A stretch of 64,000 nt of DNA from NCBI RefSeq assembly GCF_002261425.1, contig NZ_NEVJ01000001.1, positions 62,001-126,000 of the forward strand, read 5' to 3'. Both the position numbers and the translations under genes were made by a program. The DNA comes from Bordetella genomosp. 9. Its GTDB lineage: Bacteria > Pseudomonadota > Gammaproteobacteria > Burkholderiales > Burkholderiaceae_B. A model generated the notes under the pieces. The model was given only the letters and a program-made list of their open reading frames with translations, searched no databases and was not told where the DNA came from. Positions within the stretch are counted from its first letter, which is position 1; each line of letters starts with the position of its first letter. Shown piece after piece: positions 8,423 through 15,560 of this stretch.

Positions 8423-9586
8423 TCAACTCCTTCCCAGGATGAGGGTGGCGCTCCCATGGCGGGCGCCCAGATTGCCGCCCGTTCCCTGGGCCAGGGCGAT
8501 TTCGCAGTTCGGCACCTGGACGGCGGGGTGGGCTTCGCCGCGCAGCTGGCGTACTGCCTCGATCACCTTGGTGATGCCGCCGCGATTGGCCGGGTGGTTG
8601 TTGCACAGGCCGCCGCCATCGGTGTTGAAGGGCAGGCGGCCGACGCCGGAAATAAGGTTGCCGTCCTGCACGAAGCGGCCGCCTTCGCCTTTGCGGCAGA
8701 AGCCCAGGTCCTCCAGCTGCAATAGAACGGTGATGGTGAAGCTGTCGTAAATCGACGCGTACTGGATGTCGGCCGGCGTGACGCCGGCTTCCGCGTATGC
8801 CTGCGCGCCTGACTGGGCGGCGCCGGTCACCAGCAGGTCGCCGTCCCCGCCGTAGACCCCACGTGCGGCTTCTCCAGCCCCCAGGACGGTGACGACCGGG
8901 CGCGCCAGCTCGCGGGCGATCTCGGGACGCGTGACGATCAAGGCGCCGCCGCCGTCGCTCACCACGCAGCAATCCAGGCGGTGCAGCGGATCCGCCACCA
9001 GCGGTGAATTGACGACCTCTTCCACCGTCACGGGCTTGCGGAGCATCGCGTGGGGGTTGTGCTGCGCGTGGGTGGCGGCCGCGACCTTGATCCACGCCAG
9101 CTGCTCGGCCGTGGTGCCGTGTTCGTGCATGTGGCGTCGCGCGACCATGGCGTATCCGGCCAGCGTATTCATGCCGAAGGGCAGCTCGAAGGCGGAATCG
9201 GGCGACGTCGCCCCATACTCGCGCGGCTTGGCCGTCGAGGGGTCGGTGCGCGGCTTGCCTGCCAATGTGATCAGGGCGACGTTGCATTTGCCCGCCGCGA
9301 TGGCCTGGGCCGCATGCGCGACGTGAATGAGGTACGACGATCCGCCGGTCTCGGTGGTGTCCAGGTGCCTGACCCGGAGTCCCAGGTAGTCGAGCATGGA
9401 AAGGGGACCCAGCCCGGGCGCGTCGCCGGCGCAGAAGTATGCGTCCACGTCGCGGGCGGTGAGCCCGGCGTCCGCCAGGGCGCCCCGCGCGCATTCCGCG
9501 TGCAGCTGGGCGACCGAATGCTGTTCTGCCTTGCGCAACGGGTGTTCGAAGACGCCCGCGATACAGGCTCGTCCCTTGATGGTCAT
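8423..9586 (-). CDS. Thiolase-fold protein of the lipid-transfer/SCP2 type, probable aldolase-like lyase
   Basis: 387 residues from ATG 9586 (AGGGA upstream); longer in-frame starts would run into the promoter region. Thiolase superfamily features: CVVSDGGGALIV, the YDSFTITVLLQLEDLGF block, NTDGGGLCNNHPANRG and QGTGGNLGARHGS. The loop that carries the acyl-accepting Cys in true thiolases reads TTETGGSSYLIH (residues 78-88), with no Cys. This, plus the adjacent DUF35 gene, matches the Ltp2-like retro-aldolases of steroid side-chain degradation better than a thiolytic enzyme. First gene of the operon, divergent from the GntR gene. A beta-ketothiolase role cannot be excluded. Confidence 0.85.
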   Translation of the reverse strand: MTIKGRACIAGVFEHPLRKAEQHSVAQLHAECARGALADAGLTARDVDAYFCAGDAPGLGPLSMLDYLGLRVRHLDTTETGGSSYLIHVAHAAQAIAAGKCNVALITLAGKPRTDPSTAKPREYGATSPDSAFELPFGMNTLAGYAMVARRHMHEHGTTAEQLAWIKVAAATHAQHNPHAMLRKPVTVEEVVNSPLVADPLHRLDCCVVSDGGGALIVTRPEIARELARPVVTVLGAGEAARGVYGGDGDLLVTGAAQSGAQAYAEAGVTPADIQYASIYDSFTITVLLQLEDLGFCRKGEGGRFVQDGNLISGVGRLPFNTDGGGLCNNHPANRGGITKVIEAVRQLRGEAHPAVQVPNCEIALAQGTGGNLGARHGSATLILGRS

Positions 9587-9660
9587 GAATCCGTCCCTGC
9601 TGATGGTTCGCCCTGATCCGCGGGCTGGCGTTGCCTGGCAACCGCTTGCGCCGTTCTGTT

Positions 9661-9712
9661 CAGGAGAATACCGTTCTGAATACAGGTCTGAATTCTGGGC
9701 CAAGTTCAGAAG
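9661..9712. promoter_or_regulatory. Candidate GntR operator cluster in the divergent intergenic region
   Basis: The 236 bp between the thiolase-fold gene (start 9586) and the GntR gene (start 9823) contain three related hexamers: TTCTGAA at 9674-9680, TCTGAA at 9687-9692 and the inverse TTCAGAA at 9705-9711. The outer pair forms an inverted repeat. The position suits control of both transcripts; binding is inferred only. Confidence 0.35.
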
Positions 9713-9822
9713 CTTGGCAATAGGGTTAACATGTAGGCGCAGATCCCCAACAGCCTCGCCGGCCGCCGGCGACCGCGTCCTGGCTTGCCTGGCAGGCACG
9801 GCTCGCACACCGTTCGAACCAC

Positions 9823-10533
9823 ATGTCTACTGCTGATCAAATGGACCCGTCGGCACTGGCCGAGAACATCGCCGCGACGGTCTATACCGCCGTGCGGGCG
9901 AAGGCGGTGTCCCATGCCTTCCTGCCGGGGGAGAGGCTGAATGAGGGAGAACTGGCGCGGGAGTTGAATGTGTCCCGCACGCCGTTGCGCGAAGCGTTGC
10001 ACCGGCTCGCGACCGAAGGCTTCCTGCGTTCAGTGCCGGGGAAGGGGTTCTTCTTCAGGAATCTGGATCCCAAAGAGCTGTTCGACCTGTATGAACTGCG
10101 GGCCTCGCTGGAAGTGGCCGCGGCGCAGTTGGCCGTGGAGCGCGCCAGCGATGAAGACATCGCGGCGGTCGCGAGCATGGTCAGGGAGGACGTCGCGGAG
10201 AGCGGCTGCTCGCAGCTGGAGCTGATCGCGCAGGACGAGGCATTCCATCAGCGCTTCGTCGCGCTTGCCGGCAATCTCGAGATGTCGCGCGTCCTGGACA
10301 ACATCAATGCGCGCATACAGTTCGTGCGGTGGATCGACCTGGGCGCGCCCACGCGACGGGCCACGCATCACGATCACAATGCGATCATCGACGCGCTGGC
10401 GCGTCGCGATCTCGACGCCTGTACGGCATTGCTTAAAAAGCATATCGGTCGGCGCCAGGACGAAATCGTGGAAGCCGCGCATGCCCGGATCGCCCAGCTC
10501 TTTACGCAAAGGGCGACCCGCGGGCGAGCATGA
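9823..10533 (+). CDS. GntR-family transcriptional regulator (FadR/FCD subgroup)
   Basis: 236 residues. The N-terminal winged helix-turn-helix (GERLNEGELARELNVSRTPLREALHRL, about residues 36-62) is typical of GntR regulators, and the helical C-terminus with ELRASLEVAAAQLAVERA and DEAFHQRFVALAGN is the FCD ligand domain, which usually binds a small carboxylic acid through a metal site. Transcribed away from the catabolic operon 1047-9586 and toward the second operon's end at 10535, so it is the likely local repressor of one or both. No clear Shine-Dalgarno precedes the first ATG; a second in-frame ATG lies at 9841. Confidence 0.9.
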   Translation: MSTADQMDPSALAENIAATVYTAVRAKAVSHAFLPGERLNEGELARELNVSRTPLREALHRLATEGFLRSVPGKGFFFRNLDPKELFDLYELRASLEVAAAQLAVERASDEDIAAVASMVREDVAESGCSQLELIAQDEAFHQRFVALAGNLEMSRVLDNINARIQFVRWIDLGAPTRRATHHDHNAIIDALARRDLDACTALLKKHIGRRQDEIVEAAHARIAQLFTQRATRGRA

Positions 10534-10534
10534 A

Positions 10535-11692
10535 TCAGAGCGTGGCCGCGCTGCCCAGGATCACCGTGCTCTGGCTGGACAGCGTCCCGCCGTTGCCGTG
10601 CGCCAGTGCCGTCTCGCAGCCGGCGACCTGACGTTCGCCGCCATCGCCGCGCAACTGCCGTACGGCTTCGATCAAGGCGAAGATGCCGTACATGCCGGGA
10701 TGGCAATAGGACAGGCCACCGCCGCTGGTGTTCACCGGCAGTTCGCCGCCCGGCGCGATGCGGCCGTCCTCGACGTAGCGTCCGCCTTCGCCCTTGGGGC
10801 AGAAGCCCAGGTCTTCCAGGAACAGCAGCGTGGTGATGGTGAAGGCGTCGTACAGCTGCGCCGCGTCCACGTCCGCGGGTCTCAGGCCAGCCATGCGATA
10901 GGCCTGGGCGCCGGATTGCACGGCCGCCGTAGTGGTCAGGTCGGGCATGGCGGAGATCGAGTAATGGCTGATGGCCTCGCCCACGCCCAGCACGTACGCC
11001 GGCGCGCGGCGCAGGTCGCGAGCGCGTTCGGTGCTGGTCACGATCAGCGCCCCGCCGCCGTCGGTGACCAGGCAGCAGTCGCGTAGCGTCAAGGGCTCGC
11101 TGATCATGGGCGACGCCAGCACGTCGTCAACGGTCAACGGCTTCTTTTCCCAGGCCGCCGGATTGCGCAAGGCCCACTGCCGCGCCGCCACCGCGATTTC
11201 CGCCAATTGGCGCCGCGTGGTGCCGTATTCGTGCATATGGCGCGACGCCGCCAGCGCATAGGAGCTGGCCGTGTAGAGCGGCCGGTAGGGCGCTTCGTGC
11301 GGATTGGGATCCGGCGCCGCGACGTTGGCGCGGCCCAGGCTGCGTTGGGTGCTGCCGTAGGCAATCAGCGCGACCTCGCACAGCCCGGCTTCGATGGCGG
11401 CCTGGGCGTGGCCGATCATCGTCATGAAGGATGCGCCGCCCATGTTGGTGGCGTCGTGATGGCGCGGCTGCAGGCCCAGGTATTCGCAGAGCGCCAGGGT
11501 GGGCATCCGGCTTTGCGACGTGGTGGCGAATACGCCGTCCACGTCGCGCAGCGACAGGCCGCAGTCGTCCAGGGCGCGTCCCGCGGCTTGCGCCATGAGA
11601 TCGATCGGACCCAGGCCCGGCGCGACTTTGCCCAGGTCGGATTCGGCGGCGCCGACGATGGCGGTGGCGCCGCGACGCAATGGCGTGTTCAT
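10535..11692 (-). CDS. Thiolase-fold protein, second paralogue, probable aldolase-like lyase
   Basis: 385 residues from the ATG at 11692, which overlaps the stop of the upstream DUF35 gene (11689-11691). Close in design to the thiolase-fold protein at 8423: CLVTDGGGALIV, YDAFTITTLLFLEDLGFCPK, NTSGGGLSYCHPGMYG and AHGNGGTLSSQS. The nucleophile loop reads NMGGASFMTM (residues 83-92), again with no Cys, so classical thiolysis looks unlikely and a retro-aldol or Claisen-type lyase role with the DUF35 partner is preferred. Last gene of operon 10535-15360. Two such paralogues beside each other suggest two chain-shortening steps or two substrate sizes. Confidence 0.85.
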   Translation of the reverse strand: MNTPLRRGATAIVGAAESDLGKVAPGLGPIDLMAQAAGRALDDCGLSLRDVDGVFATTSQSRMPTLALCEYLGLQPRHHDATNMGGASFMTMIGHAQAAIEAGLCEVALIAYGSTQRSLGRANVAAPDPNPHEAPYRPLYTASSYALAASRHMHEYGTTRRQLAEIAVAARQWALRNPAAWEKKPLTVDDVLASPMISEPLTLRDCCLVTDGGGALIVTSTERARDLRRAPAYVLGVGEAISHYSISAMPDLTTTAAVQSGAQAYRMAGLRPADVDAAQLYDAFTITTLLFLEDLGFCPKGEGGRYVEDGRIAPGGELPVNTSGGGLSYCHPGMYGIFALIEAVRQLRGDGGERQVAGCETALAHGNGGTLSSQSTVILGSAATL

Positions 11693-12084
11693 GCGGCCTC
11701 CCGCGTTCCGGCCGCGTCCAGGATGTCGAACACCGGATAGGGTTCGCCGCCGTCGGCGGGCATGCAGGCGCGCATCCGCACCCTCGTACCGATGGCGGGC
11801 CGCGTGTCGGCGCCTTCCACCCGGCTCATGAGGCGGAAGCCTTCGTCCATGTCCACCAGCACCACGTTGTAGGCGTCCTGGTCGCGTGGATGTACGATGG
11901 TGATGGCGTGGATGGTGCCCAGGCCGGCGCTGATGCGCCACTCCAGATCCCGCATGCCCGAGCCCGAACCGGGGCCCAGCACGCGTGGCGGGAACACCGC
12001 GCGGGCGGTGGCCGGGTCGTACTGATAGGCGAGACGTCCCGCCGACAGATGGCGGCGGTAGGTCGCCAGTGGGGATTCCTGCAT
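11689..12084 (-). CDS. DUF35 OB-fold protein lacking the zinc-ribbon cysteines
   Basis: 131 residues, start ATG 12084 with GGAG upstream. The OB-fold half is recognisable (DQDAYNVVLVDMDEGFRLMS, then GTRVRMRACM) and matches the neighbouring DUF35 protein at 8011 (LAFIELDEGVRMLS). Where that protein has its four zinc-binding cysteines, this one has AYQYDPATARAVFPPRV with none, so the zinc ribbon is probably absent or metal-free. It overlaps the thiolase-fold gene downstream by four bases, and the two products very likely form a complex. Function otherwise as for the DUF35 family: substrate channel or CoA-ester binding subunit. Confidence 0.8.
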   Translation of the reverse strand: MQESPLATYRRHLSAGRLAYQYDPATARAVFPPRVLGPGSGSGMRDLEWRISAGLGTIHAITIVHPRDQDAYNVVLVDMDEGFRLMSRVEGADTRPAIGTRVRMRACMPADGGEPYPVFDILDAAGTREAA

Positions 12085-12101
12085 GGTGCGGAGTACTCCG
12101 T

Positions 12102-13391
12102 TCAAACGATGCGGCGCTCGCGCAGTTCGGCGATCTGCCGCGCGGTATAGCCGAGCAAGGTGCCGAGCACGGCTTCCGTGTTGTCGCCCAGGCGTGGTGG
12201 CGGCAGGTCGTAGCGTGGCGGCGTGTCGCGCAGCCGCAGCGGGCTGGCGATGGTGGACACCACGCCATCGATGTCGGCGTTCGCCGGCCTCGGGATGTCG
12301 ACGCGCAACCCGCGATGTACGACCTGCGGATCCTGGAACACCTGTTCGTAGTCGTTGATGCGGCCGCAGGGCACGCCGTGCGATTCCAGGCGTTGCAGCC
12401 AATCGCTCGCGCTCCGGTCCAGCATGGTGCGCGCCAGGGCGGGCACGAGCGTATCGCGGCCCTGGATGCGGCCGGTGACCTTGTGCCAGCGTGGGTCGGC
12501 GGCCAGGTCGGGGCGTTCGATGGCGGCGCAATAGCGCTGCCACTGGTCGTCGTTGCCGACCGCCACCACGATCTCGCCATCGGCGACGGTGAAGACCTGA
12601 TAGGGCACCAGGCTGGCGTGCGCATTGCCGTAGCGGCGCGGCGCCTTGCCGGTGGCGAAGTAGCCCGTGACCTGGTTGCCGCCGAGTGCGACGATGCAAT
12701 CCAGCAAGGCCATGTCGATGTACTGGCCCAGGCCCGAGACGTCGCGATGATTGAGCGCGGCCAGGATGGCGATGGTGGCGTACATGCCGGTGATGACGTC
12801 GGCAATGGCAATGCCGGCTTTCTGGGGGCCGCCGCCGGGCAGGTCGTCGCGTTCGCCGGTAATGCTCATCAAGCCGCCGATGGCCTGGAAGACGAAATCG
12901 TAGCCCGGCTTGCTGGCGCTCGGCCCATCCTGCCCGTAGCCGGTGATGGAGCAATACACCAGACGGGGATTGATGGCGCGCAGGCTTTCGTAGTCCAGGC
13001 CGTAGCGCTTCAGGTCGCCGATCTTGTAGTTCTCGATGACTACGTCGCTTTGCGCCGCCAGGTCGCGCGCGATGCGCTGGCCTTCAGGTGTGGAGATATC
13101 CAGGGTCAGCGATTTCTTGCCACGGTTGGCGGCCGCGTAATAGGTGGAGTCGCGTGTGTCCTGGCCTGCGCCGTCGCGGATCCAGGGCGGACCCCAGCCG
13201 CGCGTGTCGTCGCCGCTGCCGGGGCGTTCGACCTTGATGACGTCCGCGCCCAGGTCGGCCAGGTTCTGCGTGCACCAGGGGCCGGCCAGGATGCGCGACA
13301 GGTCCAGTACCCGGATGTGCGAAAGCGCCTTCCTGGCGGCCTGGTCCGCCGTATCCTGGTCGCGCGCCGGGGTGTTGCTCGTTGCCGTCAT
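12102..13391 (-). CDS. CaiB/BaiF family CoA-transferase
   Basis: 429 residues, the usual length for class III CoA-transferases. N-terminal signature IRVLDLSRILAGPWCTQ then LGADVIKVERPGSGDDTR, with the catalytic Asp expected about 170 residues in, near the GLMSITGERDD segment (QAIGGLMSITGERDDLPGGG). It transfers CoA from one acyl-CoA to a free acid, so it can activate the substrate of this operon without ATP. GAGGG precedes the ATG by seven bases. Placed between the Bug receptor and the DUF35/thiolase-fold pair. The specific donor and acceptor cannot be told. Confidence 0.92.
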   Translation of the reverse strand: MTATSNTPARDQDTADQAARKALSHIRVLDLSRILAGPWCTQNLADLGADVIKVERPGSGDDTRGWGPPWIRDGAGQDTRDSTYYAAANRGKKSLTLDISTPEGQRIARDLAAQSDVVIENYKIGDLKRYGLDYESLRAINPRLVYCSITGYGQDGPSASKPGYDFVFQAIGGLMSITGERDDLPGGGPQKAGIAIADVITGMYATIAILAALNHRDVSGLGQYIDMALLDCIVALGGNQVTGYFATGKAPRRYGNAHASLVPYQVFTVADGEIVVAVGNDDQWQRYCAAIERPDLAADPRWHKVTGRIQGRDTLVPALARTMLDRSASDWLQRLESHGVPCGRINDYEQVFQDPQVVHRGLRVDIPRPANADIDGVVSTIASPLRLRDTPPRYDLPPPRLGDNTEAVLGTLLGYTARQIAELRERRIV

Positions 13392-13401
13392 TGCACTGCC
13401 C

Positions 13402-14391
13402 TCATTGGATGGTGATGTGGGCGTCGTCGATGACCTTGGCCCACTTGTCCATTTCGGCGGCGACGAAGCGGGCGAATTCCGGCTGTTTCATCATGCCGGG
13501 GACCGCGCCCTGCTGCGCGAACTGTTCCTTGATGGCCGGCGTGTTCAAGGCTGCCAGGACATCATGCGACAGCTTCGCGGTGAGCTTCGGGTCCATGTTG
13601 CCAGGCGCGTACAGGCCGAACCAGGCGGTGGCTTCGAAGCCCTTGATGCCGGCCTCGTCCAGCGTCGGGACGTCCGGCAGCGCGGCGGAGCGCGTCAGCG
13701 ATGTGACGCCGAGCGCGCGCAGCTTGCCTGCCCTGATGTGCTGGAGCACGCCGGGAACCGAGTCGAACATGACGGGGATCTGCCCGCCCAGCAGGTCGTT
13801 CAGCGCCGGCGCCGCGCCCTTGTAGGGGATGTGGACCATGCTGACGCCGGTCATGGACTTGAACAGTTCGCCCGACAGGTGGTTGGCGCCGCCCGTGCCG
13901 GCCGAGCCGAAATTCACCTTGCCCGGATTGGCCTTGGCGTAGGCCACCAGATCGGCGGCGGTGTCGATGCGGTTGCGTTCGGCGAAATCCGTGTTCACGA
14001 CCAGCACGTTGGGTACGGCGGCCACCTGTGCGATCGGCGTGAAGTCGGCCGTGGTGTCGTAACGCAGGTTCTTGTACAGCGCGGGGTTGATGACGTGATG
14101 CGTGGCCGTGACCATCAGCGTGTAGCCGTCGGCTGGCGTGCGGGCCAGTTGTTCCGAGAAGATGGTGCCGCTGGCGCCAGGCTTGTTCTCGATCACCACC
14201 GGCTGTTTCCATTCGGTGCCCAGCGCGTTGCCCAGCATGCGCGCCAGTATATCGGTCGTGCCGCCCGGCGGGAACGGCACGACGATGCGTACCGCATGAT
14301 CGGGGAAGGTTTGCGCGGCGGCCGCCAGCGGCCCCACGCACAACGCGCCCAGCGCCAGGGCGGCCACATTGCGCAGCCATGATTTCTTCAT
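13402..14391 (-). CDS. Bug-family tripartite tricarboxylate transporter substrate-binding protein
   Basis: 329 residues with a clean signal peptide (MKKSWLRNVAALALGALCVG, ending AAAA-QTFPD). Bug hallmarks: VRIVVPFPPGGTTDILARML, FGSAGTGGANHLSGELF and HIPYKGAAPALNDLLGGQI. AGGAG lies eight bases before the ATG. Periplasmic receptor, likely for a carboxylate. It lies in the CoA-transferase/MaoC operon; again no membrane TctA or TctB subunits are encoded nearby, so it would have to share a permease encoded elsewhere or act only as a sensor. Confidence 0.93.
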   Translation of the reverse strand: MKKSWLRNVAALALGALCVGPLAAAAQTFPDHAVRIVVPFPPGGTTDILARMLGNALGTEWKQPVVIENKPGASGTIFSEQLARTPADGYTLMVTATHHVINPALYKNLRYDTTADFTPIAQVAAVPNVLVVNTDFAERNRIDTAADLVAYAKANPGKVNFGSAGTGGANHLSGELFKSMTGVSMVHIPYKGAAPALNDLLGGQIPVMFDSVPGVLQHIRAGKLRALGVTSLTRSAALPDVPTLDEAGIKGFEATAWFGLYAPGNMDPKLTAKLSHDVLAALNTPAIKEQFAQQGAVPGMMKQPEFARFVAAEMDKWAKVIDDAHITIQ

Positions 14392-14441
14392 TTGTTGTCT
14401 CCTCGTTGGTCTTCGCCGGCGCGTTGCCGCGCCTGCTGCAT

Positions 14442-14876
14442 TCAGTGCGGGAATTCCACCATGGCTTCACCCACCGCAACGGTTTCGCCGCGCTGGTTCA
14501 GCACCTGTACGTCCAGGGTGGCCCAGCGGCTTTTGTCGGTCTTGCGGGTGGCGGTGACGACGGCGTGCGGCGTGATGGTGTCGCCCGGCTTCACGGGCGA
14601 CTTCCAGCGCGTTTCGAGCCGACGCTGCATGCCGCCGTGTTCGTACAGCCAGTCGGTCAGCATGCGCGTGATCACGCCGAAGTTGTTCATGCCGTGCATG
14701 ATGATGCCGCCGAAATTGGTCTTGCCGAAATTGCCCTGCATGTAGTTGTCGTCCCAATGCAGGGGGTTGTAGTCCAGCGAAGCTTCGCAGAATGCGCGGA
14801 TGGATTCGCGTGTAGGCGTGAAGGGCTGGCCCTCGATCTTGTGGCCGGCCGCGAGCGTGTCGAATGCGTGGGTCAT
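14442..14876 (-). CDS. MaoC-family hydratase, catalytic single hot-dog subunit
   Basis: 144 residues, single hot-dog fold. It carries the full hydratase motif: CEASLDYNPLHWDD (Asp and His of D-x-N-P-x-H), then GGIIMHGMNNFG. Strong AAGGAG site before the ATG. The gene upstream (14887) encodes a second MaoC-like protein whose motif is altered; heteromeric MaoC hydratases with one catalytic and one substrate-binding subunit are known for steroid-CoA (ChsH1/ChsH2 type). Predicted reaction: hydration of a 2-enoyl-CoA, supplying the beta-hydroxy ester for the lyase encoded downstream. Confidence 0.88.
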   Translation of the reverse strand: MTHAFDTLAAGHKIEGQPFTPTRESIRAFCEASLDYNPLHWDDNYMQGNFGKTNFGGIIMHGMNNFGVITRMLTDWLYEHGGMQRRLETRWKSPVKPGDTITPHAVVTATRKTDKSRWATLDVQVLNQRGETVAVGEAMVEFPH

Positions 14877-14886
14877 CGTTGTCTCC

Positions 14887-15360
14887 TTACATGGGGCGGA
14901 TGGTCCAGCCGCGGCCGGAGCAGATCACTTCGTCGTTCTGGTTGAAGAAGACGTTGTCATGCACGACGAACAGGCGATCCTTGCGGATGAACTTGTCCAG
15001 CGCGCGGGCCTCCAGCCGGATGACGTCGCCCGGTCGCGCGGGCGTGTTGTAGCTCCAGGACTGGCCGGCGTTGACGGTCCCCGGGCTGCGCATCCAGTCG
15101 TCGGTGGGCGTGCAGGCGAACATCAGCAGGATGTGGATGGCGGGCGGCGCGATCAGGCCCTTGTAGGGCGACTTTTTCGCGTAGTCCTCGTCAAAGTACA
15201 GGGGGTGCATGTCGCCGACGACCTTGCAGTACTTCTGGATGGCTTCCAGCGTGAGCGTGTAGGGGATGGTCTTGCGGGGTTCGCCGGGAACGATGTCGTC
15301 CCAGATCTTTCGCGCCGCGGCGTCTTTCCAGAAATCTGTCTCGAATGTGGTTTGTGTCAT
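14887..15360 (-). CDS. MaoC-like (FAS1-like dehydratase domain) protein, probable non-catalytic subunit
   Basis: 157 residues. The region aligned with the hydratase motif reads CKVVGDMHPLYFDEDYAKKS, so the His of D-x-N-P-x-H is Tyr and the Asn is His; this is typical of the N-terminal, substrate-binding half of double-hot-dog hydratases. GLIAPPAIHILLMF forms the following helix. First gene of the minus-strand operon, ending 10 bp before the catalytic MaoC gene. Start ATG 15360 has GGAAAGG upstream. Most likely the partner that holds the large acyl-CoA while the 14442 product catalyses. Confidence 0.83.
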   Translation of the reverse strand: MTQTTFETDFWKDAAARKIWDDIVPGEPRKTIPYTLTLEAIQKYCKVVGDMHPLYFDEDYAKKSPYKGLIAPPAIHILLMFACTPTDDWMRSPGTVNAGQSWSYNTPARPGDVIRLEARALDKFIRKDRLFVVHDNVFFNQNDEVICSGRGWTIRPM

Positions 15361-15422
15361 GGCCTTTCCAGGGCGGTGTTGGGAGGGAGCCGCAACGCCC
15401 GGGCGTCGGCCGCCGCACGGAC

Positions 15423-15491
15423 TTGCGCGATTGCGGTCGCGTTGCTTATAATGACCGCTAAGCGGATATATTCATCCGCTATACGGTCATT
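15423..15491 (+). promoter_or_regulatory. iclR promoter and 42-bp operator dyad
   Basis: TATAAT at 15447-15452 is preceded by TTGCGC at 15423-15428 (18-bp spacer), a sigma-70-like promoter for the IclR gene. Overlapping it is a nested dyad: outer arms AATGACCG (15450-15457) and CGGTCATT (15484-15491), inner arms AGCGGAT (15461-15467) and ATCCGCT (15474-15480), all perfect. It lies in the 200-bp divergent region and should control both the regulator and the MaoC operon. Confidence 0.75.
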
Positions 15492-15560
15492 GTGGGGAGT
15501 CGAGGCACGGGTGTCAAGCACACGCGTGGCCGTTCGCCGCGCCACGATGTGGGAGCAAGC

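Noticed and set aside
8423..11692. Calling the two thiolase-fold genes acetyl-CoA acetyltransferases
   Set aside because: Both lack the nucleophilic Cys in the expected loop and pair with DUF35 proteins, so the standard thiolase label would mislead.
12085..12811. In-frame extension of the second thiolase-fold protein through the DUF35 and CaiB genes
   Set aside because: The true start at 11692 gives family length; the extension is out-of-frame CaiB sequence.
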